Assembly (NCBI RefSeq): GCF_964021735.1
Contig: NZ_CAXIBN010000092.1
Coordinates: 1-12,875 of the forward strand
Reading direction: 5' to 3'
Length of the DNA stretch: 12,875 nt
From: Wocania_A sp964021735
GTDB lineage: Bacteria; Bacteroidota; Bacteroidia; Flavobacteriales; Flavobacteriaceae
Both the position numbers and the translations under genes were made by a program. The notes under the pieces are model-generated. The model did no database searches, was not told the origin of the DNA, and worked only from the letters and a program-made list of their open reading frames with translations. Below, one piece after another: positions 1 through 6,994 of this stretch; position 1 is the first letter of the stretch; each line of letters begins with the position of its first letter.

Positions 1-1
1 T

Positions 2-31
2 TTCGGGGTAACGCCCAAAAACTTTTCATAA
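2..31 (+). CDS. 3' end of an upstream gene, probably an AraC-type HTH regulator (partial)
   Basis: In frame 2 the window opens with nine codons reading FGVTPKNFS and a TAA stop at 29-31. The pattern FGxTPxxF/Y close to a stop is the usual end of the second helix-turn-helix of AraC/XylS DNA-binding domains, which occur in stand-alone regulators and in flavobacterial two-component hybrids. Only nine residues are visible, so this is a motif-level call. The spacer to the next start codon is 64 bases, long enough for a promoter. The other plus-strand frames either stop at once or give a peptide unlike any family I know. Confidence 0.5.
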   Translation, partial: FGVTPKNFS

Positions 32-95
32 TAAGAGTTAGTTTTAATCAATCATTTACATTTTATATTATTATTTTAGTGCAAAACTTTTAAAC

Positions 96-1184
96 ATGGC
101 AAAAAAGAGCATTCTTAACAAAAAATCGATAGACTTTTTAGAAAAATATTTAAACAATGCAGCGCCGACAGGTTACGAATGGACCGGGCAAAAACTGTGG
201 ATGGATTACCTAAAACCTTATGTTGATGAATTTATTACCGATACTTACGGTACAGCAGTTGGTGTAATTAACCCAAAAGCAAAATACAAAGTGGTTATTG
301 AAGGACATGCCGATGAAATTTCGTGGTATGTTAATTATATTTCTGATAACGGATTAATTTATGTGATTAGGAATGGCGGAAGCGACCACCAAATTGCACC
401 GAGTAAAATTGTAAATATTCACACCAAAAAAGGCATTGTAAAGGGTGTTTTTGGTTGGCCAGCAATCCATACGCGTAATAAATCGAAAGAAGAAGCACCA
501 AAACCAGATAATATTTTTATTGATTGCGGTTGTAAAACAAAAGAAGAAATCGAGAAACTTGGTATTCATGTTGGTTGTGTAATTACGTATCCAGATGAGT
601 TTCATATTCTAAATAAAGACAATTTTGTTTGTCGCGCTTTAGATAATCGCATGGGGGGTTTTATGATTGCCGAAGTAGCACGATTACTTAAAGAAAATAA
701 AAAAACTTTACCTTTTGGCTTATATATAACCAATTCTGTTCAAGAAGAAATTGGCTTACGTGGTGCAGAAATGATAACACACACCATTAAACCAAATGTG
801 GCTATTGTTACCGATGTGACGCACGATACCACAACACCAATGATTGAAAAGAAAAAGGAAGGTCATTTAGAATTGGGTAAAGGTCCCGTTGTAGCTTATG
901 CACCTGCGGTACAACAAAAGTTACGTGATTTAATTACAGAAACTGCCGAAGCTAAAAAGATACCTTTCCAGCGTTCTGCATTATCAAGAGCGACAGGAAC
1001 CGATACTGATGCCTTTGCTTACAGTAATGGTGGCGTTGCTTCAGCGCTAATTTCGTTACCGTTACGCTATATGCATACCACCGTAGAGATGGTACATAGA
1101 GATGATGTAGAAAATGTAATTAAGCTTATTTACGAAACATTACTTAACATAAAAGACGGCGAGACTTTTAGTTATTTTGAATAA
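96..1184 (+). CDS. M42 family zinc metallopeptidase (glutamyl aminopeptidase / endoglucanase M-like)
   Basis: This is a cytosolic di-metal aminopeptidase of the M42 (PepA/FrvX/TET) family, which removes N-terminal residues from peptides and usually forms large tetrahedral complexes. The expected metal and catalytic residues are present: H71 in GHADE with D73 beside it, D183 in CRALDNR, the E217-E218 pair in QEE, D240 in VTDVTHD and H327 in YMHTT. The PDZ-like insert of the family fits roughly between residues 75 and 170. At 362 residues it has the normal family length, with no signal peptide or membrane segment. The ATG at 96 is the first start after an AT-rich leader; there is no clear Shine-Dalgarno site, as is usual in Bacteroidota. 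Related M42 proteins are linked to osmoprotectant clusters in some bacteria, but nothing nearby supports that here. Substrate preference cannot be read from the sequence. Confidence 0.93.
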   Translation: MAKKSILNKKSIDFLEKYLNNAAPTGYEWTGQKLWMDYLKPYVDEFITDTYGTAVGVINPKAKYKVVIEGHADEISWYVNYISDNGLIYVIRNGGSDHQIAPSKIVNIHTKKGIVKGVFGWPAIHTRNKSKEEAPKPDNIFIDCGCKTKEEIEKLGIHVGCVITYPDEFHILNKDNFVCRALDNRMGGFMIAEVARLLKENKKTLPFGLYITNSVQEEIGLRGAEMITHTIKPNVAIVTDVTHDTTTPMIEKKKEGHLELGKGPVVAYAPAVQQKLRDLITETAEAKKIPFQRSALSRATGTDTDAFAYSNGGVASALISLPLRYMHTTVEMVHRDDVENVIKLIYETLLNIKDGETFSYFE

Positions 1185-1194
1185 AAATTAAATT

Positions 1195-1289
1195 AAACAT
1201 CATTGCAAAACCTTTAGTTAGTAGCAATCTGTTGTTATTTAATAGATTGCTACGTTGCTTTACAAATACAGGATGATGTTTGTTTTTTT
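1195..1289 (+). terminator. Nested inverted repeat followed by a T-run; possible terminator or attenuator
   Basis: Two perfect inverted repeats are nested in this spacer. The inner one pairs GTAGCAATCT (1221-1230) with AGATTGCTAC (1244-1253) around a 13-base loop. The outer one pairs AAACATCAT (1195-1203) with ATGATGTTT (1273-1281). Seven T residues follow at 1283-1289. It starts 11 bases after the M42 stop, so termination of that gene is the simplest reading. The T-run ends only three bases before the Nudix ATG, which is odd and leaves attenuation of the downstream genes open. Confidence 0.45.
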
Positions 1290-1292
1290 ATA

Positions 1293-1847
1293 ATGGACGA
1301 ATACATAGATATTATTAACTTACAAGGTAAACCTACGGGTGAATCTGTACTTAAATCGGTTATCCATCAAAAAGGATATTACCATAACACAGTTCATGTT
1401 TGGTTTTATACGAGCTGTGGAGATATTCTATTGTCTCAACGATCGGCAAAAAAAGATGTTTGCCCTTTACTTTGGGATGTATCTGTGGCAGGACACGTAG
1501 ATACTGGTGAAACAATAAAGCAAGCAGCTGTTAGAGAAACTAAAGAAGAAATTGGATTAAAAATCTCTAAAAAAGACTTAAATAAAATAGGTGTTTTTGA
1601 ATGTTTTCAAACTTATAAAAATGGTATTATCGACAACGAGTTTCATCACACATTTATTTCAGAATTAAAAACTCCACTTTCTCAATTAACACCTCAAGTT
1701 GAAGAAGTTGAAGCTTTAAAACTAGTATCAATTATTGAATTTAAACAACTCATAAAAAACATCGGTATCAATAATCATTTTGTAGCTTCAAATAAATCAT
1801 ACTACGAAATAGTATTACGAAACATTTTAAGTATTGTTAAGTTTTAA
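1293..1847 (+). CDS. Nudix hydrolase, IPP-isomerase-like (YfcD-type) subgroup without the isomerase cysteine
   Basis: The protein contains an exact Nudix box spaced G-x5-E-x7-RE-x2-EE-x-G at residues 67-89, including G67, E73, R81-E82, E85-E86 and G88. The box binds Mg2+ and drives hydrolysis of nucleoside-diphosphate-linked compounds. The N-terminal half (DIINLQGKPTG, then HNTVHVWFY at 31-39 and LLLSQRS-like residues near 46-51) resembles the subgroup related to type I isopentenyl-diphosphate isomerase. In true isomerases the segment just before the box has a catalytic cysteine (SVCGH); here it reads SVAGH with A66, so isomerase activity is unlikely. The length of 184 residues is normal. The gene lies 13 bases upstream of the PrsW gene on the same strand, so the two are probably co-transcribed. 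The physiological substrate is unknown. Confidence 0.88.
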   Translation: MDEYIDIINLQGKPTGESVLKSVIHQKGYYHNTVHVWFYTSCGDILLSQRSAKKDVCPLLWDVSVAGHVDTGETIKQAAVRETKEEIGLKISKKDLNKIGVFECFQTYKNGIIDNEFHHTFISELKTPLSQLTPQVEEVEALKLVSIIEFKQLIKNIGINNHFVASNKSYYEIVLRNILSIVKF

Positions 1848-1860
1848 TTACTTTTCATAA

Positions 1861-2535
1861 ATGAATTTATTACTCTTTGCTGTTGCTCCAGTTTTTATAA
1901 TTATAATCTACATTTATTTCAAGGATAAATACGAAAAAGAACCTAAGAAACTTCTTCTTTATAATTTTCTATTAGGTGCCATTTTAAGCATTATTGTCAC
2001 TACCATCATCTATTATGTGTTTGATTATGTTTTACCATTAACAGATCACACAAGTATATTTCAACAATTTATAAAAGCCTTTTTAGTGGTTGGTCTAACC
2101 GAAGAATTTAGCAAGTATATAATTGTTCGCTATTATGCTCAAAAAAACAAAAGTTTTAACGAACCTTTTGATGGCATTGTTTACGCCGTTATGGTATCGA
2201 TGGGTTTTGCTGCAACCGAAAATGTTTTTTATGTGTTAGAAGGTGGCTATCAAACCGCACTAATTAGAGCTTTTACAGCAGTGCCTGCCCATGCTACATT
2301 TGGTATTTTAATGGGGTATTATATGGGTAAAGCTAAATTCTCAAATAATAGAATAATACTAAATTTAACAGGACTATTATTAGCCATAATTTTTCATGGA
2401 GCATACGATTTTTTCTTGTTTATAGATTTTGTTCCTGGTATTTGGGTTGGTGCATTTGTATCTCTTTTCATTGGCATTGTTCTATCAAAAAAAGCAATAA
2501 AGCGACATCAAGAAAATTCTAATTTTAAAACGTAG
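1861..2535 (+). CDS. PrsW family intramembrane metalloprotease
   Basis: This is a polytopic membrane protein related to PrsW, the Bacillus protease that cleaves an anti-sigma factor, and more distantly to the CAAX/Abi protease group. Hydrophobic segments lie near residues 2-20, 32-55, 68-80, 103-126, 135-155, 165-182 and 186-208. The family motifs sit in or near these segments in the expected order: the E81-E82 pair in GLTEEFSKY, E120-N121 in AATENVFY, H144 in PAHATFG, and H179 with D183 in FHGAYDF. The glutamates and histidines are the likely zinc-binding or catalytic residues. The length of 224 residues is normal. It follows the Nudix gene by 13 bases. No anti-sigma factor or other obvious substrate is encoded in the window, so its target is unknown. 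Confidence 0.88.
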   Translation: MNLLLFAVAPVFIIIIYIYFKDKYEKEPKKLLLYNFLLGAILSIIVTTIIYYVFDYVLPLTDHTSIFQQFIKAFLVVGLTEEFSKYIIVRYYAQKNKSFNEPFDGIVYAVMVSMGFAATENVFYVLEGGYQTALIRAFTAVPAHATFGILMGYYMGKAKFSNNRIILNLTGLLLAIIFHGAYDFFLFIDFVPGIWVGAFVSLFIGIVLSKKAIKRHQENSNFKT

Positions 2536-2550
2536 TTTATATTTTCGAAC

Positions 2551-2564
2551 ATGATGTAAATCAT
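2551..2564. promoter_or_regulatory. FNR/CRP-like palindrome upstream of the carboxylase operon
   Basis: The 14-base sequence ATGATGTAAATCAT is a perfect inverted repeat (ATGAT-N4-ATCAT). Its inner part, TGAT-N4-ATCA, matches the core of the FNR-type consensus TTGAT-N4-ATCAA; only the outermost base of each arm differs. It lies 95 bases upstream of the biotin carrier start, in a spacer of 123 bases that also holds a TTG at 2576-2578 but no convincing TAnnTTTG box. The region is very AT-rich, so chance occurrence is possible. Confidence 0.25.
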
Positions 2565-2658
2565 ATATTTATATATTGTAGTTATTTAAATTTACGTTAC
2601 TAAAAAATAAATTCTAGAGCATTATAATTATATTTACAATGAACCAATTTCCATACTC

Positions 2659-3144
2659 ATGAATAAGATTTTCAAAACCAATGTAAATAATACTTTTAAT
2701 TTTGAAATTAAAGAAGATGATATTTTAAGTCTTGATGCTTTGCCAGTTTCTGAATCTAAATTTCATATTCTTCAGCATAATAAATCTTATAACTCAGAAA
2801 TTATTGAAACAGACTTTAATTCAAAATCATATAAAGTAAAAGTTAACAACAACTCATATAACGTAAACATTTTTAATGATTTAGATGCTTTAATAAAAGA
2901 CATGGGGTTTGCTATTAGCTCAACAAAACATGTAAATTCTATTAAAGCACCAATGCCTGGTTTAATTTTAGATATAAGTATTCAAATAAACCAAGAAGTT
3001 AAAGAAGATGATACGCTCTTAATTCTTGAAGCTATGAAAATGGAAAACATAATTACGTCTCCAAGAGATGGTGTTATCAAATCTATTTCGGTAAACAAAG
3101 GTGACGCTGTAGAAAAAAATCAGCTCTTAATTGAGTTTAAGTAA
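2659..3144 (+). CDS. Biotin carboxyl carrier subunit of acyl-CoA (probably propionyl-CoA) carboxylase
   Basis: The C-terminal half, about residues 93-161, is a biotinyl-lipoyl domain with the APMPG turn at 97-101 and the biotin attachment motif EAMKMEN at 124-130, so K127 is the biotinylated lysine. It carries carboxylated biotin between the carboxylase and carboxyltransferase active sites. The first 90 residues are not the Pro/Ala-rich linker of E. coli AccB. They are a compact segment ending in KVKVNNNSYNV and DLDALIKDMG, which resembles the part of propionyl-CoA carboxylase alpha lying between its carboxylase and carrier domains. The gene is the first of three, followed after 92 bases by the carboxylase gene. 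At 161 residues it matches the stand-alone carriers of Bacteroidota. The ATG at 2659 is preceded by no Shine-Dalgarno site. Confidence 0.92.
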   Translation: MNKIFKTNVNNTFNFEIKEDDILSLDALPVSESKFHILQHNKSYNSEIIETDFNSKSYKVKVNNNSYNVNIFNDLDALIKDMGFAISSTKHVNSIKAPMPGLILDISIQINQEVKEDDTLLILEAMKMENIITSPRDGVIKSISVNKGDAVEKNQLLIEFK

Positions 3145-3158
3145 TTAAAGCCAATCTA

Positions 3159-3200
3159 TTTCAAAATGTCGACACTGAGCGCAGTCGAAGTGTCTTGAAA
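3159..3200. repeat. Bacteroidota-type dispersed intergenic repeat with hairpin potential
   Basis: This 42-base element lies in the 92-base spacer between the carrier and carboxylase genes. It is bounded by TTTCAA (3159-3164) and TTGAAA (3195-3200), and inside it GACACT (3171-3176) pairs with AGTGTC (3189-3194). A competing inner fold pairs ACTG with CAGT. Its GC-rich core stands out from the AT-rich surroundings. Read on the minus strand the core is ACTTCGACTGCGCTCAGTGT, which I recall as a very common intergenic repeat in Bacteroidota genomes; this is from memory, not from a search. It may fold in the mRNA and alter the ratio of carrier to carboxylase, or it may be neutral. Confidence 0.7.
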
Positions 3201-3236
3201 ATATATAAGTTTAGTTTAAAAAAATAGATTTTTTCA

Positions 3237-4676
3237 ATGAAAAAAATATTAATTGCAAACAGGGGTGAAATTGCCATTAGAGTTATGAAAACGGCTCAAA
3301 AAATGGGTATTAAAACAGTAGCTGTATTTTCTACTGCCGACAGAAATGCACCTCATGTAAAATTTGCAGACGAAGCTGTTTGTATTGGTAAAGCACCTTC
3401 AAATCAGTCGTATTTAAGAGGAGACAAAATTATTGAAGTTGCAAAACAACTACATGTAGATGCGATTCATCCAGGGTATGGTTTCTTGAGTGAAAATGCA
3501 GATTTTGCAGAACTTGCCGAAAAAAACAACATTACCTTTATTGGACCACGCTCTAAAGCCATACACATGATGGGGGATAAATTAGCTGCCAAAGAGGCTG
3601 TGAAAGATTATAATATCCCTATGGTTCCTGGTGTAGATAGAGCCGTTACAGACCCTAACGAAGCTATTAAGATTGCAAAACAAATAGGATTCCCTATTCT
3701 TATTAAAGCAGCAGCAGGTGGTGGCGGTAAAGGTATGCGAGTAGTAGATAAAGAAAAAGATGTTGAAGAACAAATGAAACGTGCCATAAGCGAAGCCACT
3801 TCTGCCTTTGGAGATGGCTCCGTATTTATTGAAAAATATGTGACTTCACCACGACATATCGAAATACAGGTTATGGCAGATAGTCATGGTAATATCTTGC
3901 ACTTTTTTGAACGTGAATGCAGTATACAACGACGGCATCAAAAAGTGGTTGAAGAAGCACCATCATCAGTTTTAAGTCAAAAATTGAGAAATGAAATGGG
4001 AGAAGCTGCTATTAAAGTAGCAAAATCTTGTGATTATTTAGGAGCAGGAACTGTAGAATTCCTATTAGATGCCAATCATAATTTCTATTTTCTAGAAATG
4101 AATACCAGATTACAAGTAGAACACCCTGTAACCGAATTAATTTCTGGTGTAGATTTGGTGGAACTTCAAATTCGAGTAGCTCGAGGTGAGTCACTTAAAA
4201 TAAAGCAAAACGATTTAAAAATTAATGGTCATGCCTTAGAATTGCGTGTTTACGCCGAAGATCCTTTAAACAATTTCTTACCAAGTGTTGGTCGCTTAGA
4301 TGTGTACAAAATACCTGTTGGTGAAAATATTCGTGTAGATAATGGGTTCGAAGAAGGTATGGATATTCCTATTTATTACGACCCGATGCTTTCAAAATTA
4401 ATCACTTACGGAAAAACCCGCGAAGAAGCTATTCAACTAATGATAAAAGCCATTGAAAATTATCATGTTGAAGGTGTAGAAACCACCTTACCCTTTGGTA
4501 AATATGTTTGTGAGCACGAAGCGTTTCGTTCTGGAAATTTCGACACTCATTTTGTGAAAAATTATTACGCCCCAGAAACTTTACATAAAAAAGCAGAAAA
4601 TGAAGCAAGAATTGCTGCACTAATAGCTTTAAAGCAATATTTGAAAGACCAAAAACAATTACGATTACCTAATTAG
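3237..4676 (+). CDS. accC: Biotin carboxylase subunit of acyl-CoA (probably propionyl-CoA) carboxylase
   Basis: This ATP-grasp enzyme carboxylates the biotin of the carrier protein using bicarbonate and ATP. The N-terminal fold begins KKILIANRGEIAIR at residues 2-15. ATP-binding residues include K117, K157 and the glycine-rich loop GGGGKG at 161-166. The active-site cluster is E287, N289, R291 and E295 in EMNTRLQVE, and R337 lies in ELRVYAED. The catalytic core ends near residue 445, as in E. coli AccC (about 449 residues). A further 30 or so residues, rich in alpha-helix-forming Ala, Lys, Leu and Gln, extend to 479. That tail resembles the helix after the carboxylase domain in fused propionyl-CoA carboxylase alpha subunits. 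The gene follows the carrier by 92 bases, containing a repeat, and precedes the carboxyltransferase by 43. The symbol accC describes the family; substrate is set by the partner. Confidence 0.95.
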   Translation: MKKILIANRGEIAIRVMKTAQKMGIKTVAVFSTADRNAPHVKFADEAVCIGKAPSNQSYLRGDKIIEVAKQLHVDAIHPGYGFLSENADFAELAEKNNITFIGPRSKAIHMMGDKLAAKEAVKDYNIPMVPGVDRAVTDPNEAIKIAKQIGFPILIKAAAGGGGKGMRVVDKEKDVEEQMKRAISEATSAFGDGSVFIEKYVTSPRHIEIQVMADSHGNILHFFERECSIQRRHQKVVEEAPSSVLSQKLRNEMGEAAIKVAKSCDYLGAGTVEFLLDANHNFYFLEMNTRLQVEHPVTELISGVDLVELQIRVARGESLKIKQNDLKINGHALELRVYAEDPLNNFLPSVGRLDVYKIPVGENIRVDNGFEEGMDIPIYYDPMLSKLITYGKTREEAIQLMIKAIENYHVEGVETTLPFGKYVCEHEAFRSGNFDTHFVKNYYAPETLHKKAENEARIAALIALKQYLKDQKQLRLPN

Positions 4677-4719
4677 TCACAGTTTTCAGAGCTACGTGCT
4701 CAACAACAAAAGATAAAAT

Positions 4720-6270
4720 ATGGATCCTAAACAAAATAAAATAAATAAGTTAAACGAACGTATCGCGTTAGCTCACTTAGGAGGCGGACAAAAACGTATA
4801 GACAAGCAACACACTAAGAAAAAACTAACCGCTAGAGAACGTGTAAACTATTTAATGGACGAAGGCTCTTTTGAAGAAATTGGAGCTTTAGTAACCCATA
4901 GAACTACCGATTTTGGAATGGAAAATGAAATTTATTATGGTGATGGCGTTATAACGGGCTATGGCACAATAAATGGTCGGCTAGTTTATGTTTATGCACA
5001 AGATTTCACGGTGTTTGGTGGCGCTTTATCTGAAACACATGCCGAAAAAATCTGTAAAATTATGGATATGGCAGTTAAAGTCGGAGCTCCAATAATTGGA
5101 CTTAATGACTCTGGTGGTGCACGAATTCAAGAAGGTGTACGTTCTTTGGGAGGTTATGCCGATATTTTTTATAGAAATGTACAAGCTTCTGGCGTTGTTC
5201 CTCAAATTTCAGCTATTATGGGCCCTTGTGCTGGAGGCGCAGTGTATTCGCCAGCAATGACCGATTTTACAATGATGGTTGAAAATACAAGCTACATGTT
5301 TGTTACGGGACCAAATGTTGTAAAAACGGTAACTAATGAAGAGGTAACTAGTGAAGAGTTAGGTGGTGCTTACACACATGCATCAAAATCTGGAGTAGCT
5401 CATAAAACCTCTGCAAACGATATTGAATGCTTAGAAGATTTAAAAACACTTATAAGCTATTTACCCCAAAATAACACGCAAAAAACAGCTAAGCTAGAGT
5501 TTAAACTTAATGATGAGATAAGAGATGTTTTATCCGATATAGTACCCGATAACCCCAATAAACCTTATGATATGCACGAGGTAATTTCTGGTATTATTGA
5601 TACAGATTCTTTTTACGAAATCCATAAAGATTATGCTGAAAATATTATAGTAGGTTTTGCGCGTTTAGCTGGACGAAGCATAGGTATAATTGCTAATCAA
5701 CCACAATTTTTAGCAGGTGTTTTAGGTGTTAAAAGTTCAAAAAAAGCGGCACGTTTTACGCGCTTTTGTGACTGTTTCAATATTCCACTACTTGTTTTGG
5801 TAGATGTACCAGGGTTTTTACCAGGGACCGACCAAGAGTGGAATGGCATTATAGTTCATGGTGCAAAACTACTATATGCTTTAAGTGAAGCTACCGTACC
5901 ACGAGTAACTGTAATTACCAGAAAAGCTTATGGTGGTGCTTACGATGTTATGAATTCTAAACACATTGGGGCTGACTTAAACTTTGCATGGCCAGGAGCA
6001 GAAATAGCAGTTATGGGTGCTAAAGGTGCCAGTGAAATCATCTTTAAAAAAGAAATTGCTAATGCCGATAATCCCGTTGAAAAACTTGCAGAAAAAGAAG
6101 CCGAATATGCTGAAAAATTTGCTAACCCCTATAGAGCTGCTCAACGCGGTTTTATTGATGAAGTTATATTACCAAAAGATACCAGACGGAAATTAATTAA
6201 AGCTTTTAGTATGTTAGAGGATAAAAAAGTAGAAACACCGAAACGTAAACATGGAAATATCCCTTTATAG
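4720..6270 (+). CDS. Acyl-CoA carboxylase beta subunit (carboxyltransferase), probably propionyl-CoA carboxylase
   Basis: The protein transfers CO2 from carboxybiotin to an acyl-CoA. It has two crotonase-fold halves, about residues 20-255 and 275-510, and matches the length of PccB proteins (about 510-540). Likely oxyanion-hole regions are SGGAR at 131-135 with CAGGAVYSPA at 170-179 in the N half, and PGFLPG at 364-369 with YGGAYDVM at 404-411 in the C half. D419 in GADLNFAWPGAEIAVMGAKGA corresponds, by my alignment from memory, to the aspartate that favours propionyl-CoA in actinobacterial PccB. Methylmalonyl-CoA decarboxylase alpha chains look similar, but the biotin carboxylase in the same operon argues for carboxylation. 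The stop codon lies 1 bp from the stop of the convergent marC-family gene, so no terminator fits between them. Confidence 0.93.
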   Translation: MDPKQNKINKLNERIALAHLGGGQKRIDKQHTKKKLTARERVNYLMDEGSFEEIGALVTHRTTDFGMENEIYYGDGVITGYGTINGRLVYVYAQDFTVFGGALSETHAEKICKIMDMAVKVGAPIIGLNDSGGARIQEGVRSLGGYADIFYRNVQASGVVPQISAIMGPCAGGAVYSPAMTDFTMMVENTSYMFVTGPNVVKTVTNEEVTSEELGGAYTHASKSGVAHKTSANDIECLEDLKTLISYLPQNNTQKTAKLEFKLNDEIRDVLSDIVPDNPNKPYDMHEVISGIIDTDSFYEIHKDYAENIIVGFARLAGRSIGIIANQPQFLAGVLGVKSSKKAARFTRFCDCFNIPLLVLVDVPGFLPGTDQEWNGIIVHGAKLLYALSEATVPRVTVITRKAYGGAYDVMNSKHIGADLNFAWPGAEIAVMGAKGASEIIFKKEIANADNPVEKLAEKEAEYAEKFANPYRAAQRGFIDEVILPKDTRRKLIKAFSMLEDKKVETPKRKHGNIPL

Positions 6271-6271
6271 C

Positions 6272-6907
6272 TTAATTTATATTTAGTTTTGATATGATAT
6301 CTACTAGCGATGATATAATATATTCTATACCTATAGCTATAATGATGAATCCTATAATTCTTGAAAGTGCATTAATACCTGATGCACCTAGAACTCGAAC
6401 AATTAAATGTGAACTTTTCAAAATAAAATAGATAACTACTGATACTGACACCATAGCAGCGACTATAATAGTAATTTCGTTTATAAGTTGAAACTCTTGA
6501 TTGTAAGCTATTAATAATGAAATAGTACCTGGGCCAGCAAGCATTGGAATAGCTAATGGTGTTAACGAAATAGATTCCCTGCTATGAATATCTTTCTGCA
6601 CCTTATCTCGTTTCATGCCTTTATGCTCGCTAAATTTACCTGTTAGCAAAGCAAAACCTGAAGAAGCAATAATTAGACCCCCAGCTATTTTTAAGGCATT
6701 TAAACTTATTCCAAAAAAAGATAGAATATATTTTCCCGCATGAAAAGATAATAATAGAATAGCAAGAACATCTATAGCTGTCCAAAAGGCAGTTATTGCA
6801 CGTTCTTTTTTTGTATTATGCTTTGTTAATCCTACAAAAACGGGCACTGTTCCTAGTGGATTCATAATAGAAAATAGAGCACCAAAAATAGCTAAAAATA
6901 AGTTCAT
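6272..6907 (-). CDS. MarC family integral membrane protein
   Basis: This is a hydrophobic protein of 211 residues with about six membrane segments (near residues 1-26, 40-62, 66-90, 117-137, 143-164 and 183-205). It carries the two family motifs related by internal duplication: NPLGTVPVF at 16-24 near the first helix and PLAIPMLAGPGTIS at 117-130 near the fourth. The hydrophilic loop between repeats, about 91-115, is rich in charged residues. MarC was first linked to multiple antibiotic resistance, but that link was not upheld, and the transported substrate of the family is not established. The gene is downstream of the DEAD-box-like gene on the same strand with 87 bases between them, and a 9-bp hairpin lies 12 bases upstream of its start codon. 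Confidence 0.9.
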   Translation of the reverse strand: MNLFLAIFGALFSIMNPLGTVPVFVGLTKHNTKKERAITAFWTAIDVLAILLLSFHAGKYILSFFGISLNALKIAGGLIIASSGFALLTGKFSEHKGMKRDKVQKDIHSRESISLTPLAIPMLAGPGTISLLIAYNQEFQLINEITIIVAAMVSVSVVIYFILKSSHLIVRVLGASGINALSRIIGFIIIAIGIEYIISSLVDIISKLNIN

Positions 6908-6918
6908 GTTTTTTTTGC

Positions 6919-6943
6919 AAAGTCACTATTTAAAAGTGACTTT
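6919..6943. repeat. Perfect 9-bp inverted repeat upstream of the marC-family gene
   Basis: AAAGTCACT (6919-6927) and AGTGACTTT (6935-6943) form a perfect 9-bp stem with a 7-base loop. In the minus-strand transcript it would fold between the DEAD-box-like stop codon and the marC-family start codon. What follows in that transcript is an A-run, not a U-run, so it is not a standard intrinsic terminator. It could be an RNA stem that affects processing or translation, or an operator for a dimeric regulator. Confidence 0.5.
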
Positions 6944-6994
6944 ACAGTTACGCAAACTTTAAACTAAAATTACTAAAAGGTAAATAAGTCTCAG

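Noticed and set aside
354..605. An 83-codon open frame opposite the M42 peptidase gene
   Set aside because: It is antisense to conserved catalytic-domain sequence, rich in Phe and Ile as expected from the complement of AT-rich codons, with no motif.
4689..4701. Short hairpin GAGC-TACGT-GCTC between carboxylase and carboxyltransferase genes
   Set aside because: The stem is only four base pairs and no T-run follows, which is well within chance.
2659..6270. The three-gene unit as a sodium-pumping methylmalonyl-CoA or oxaloacetate decarboxylase
   Set aside because: Those systems need a membrane beta subunit and a small gamma subunit and lack a biotin carboxylase. Here biotin carboxylase is present and the membrane subunits are absent.
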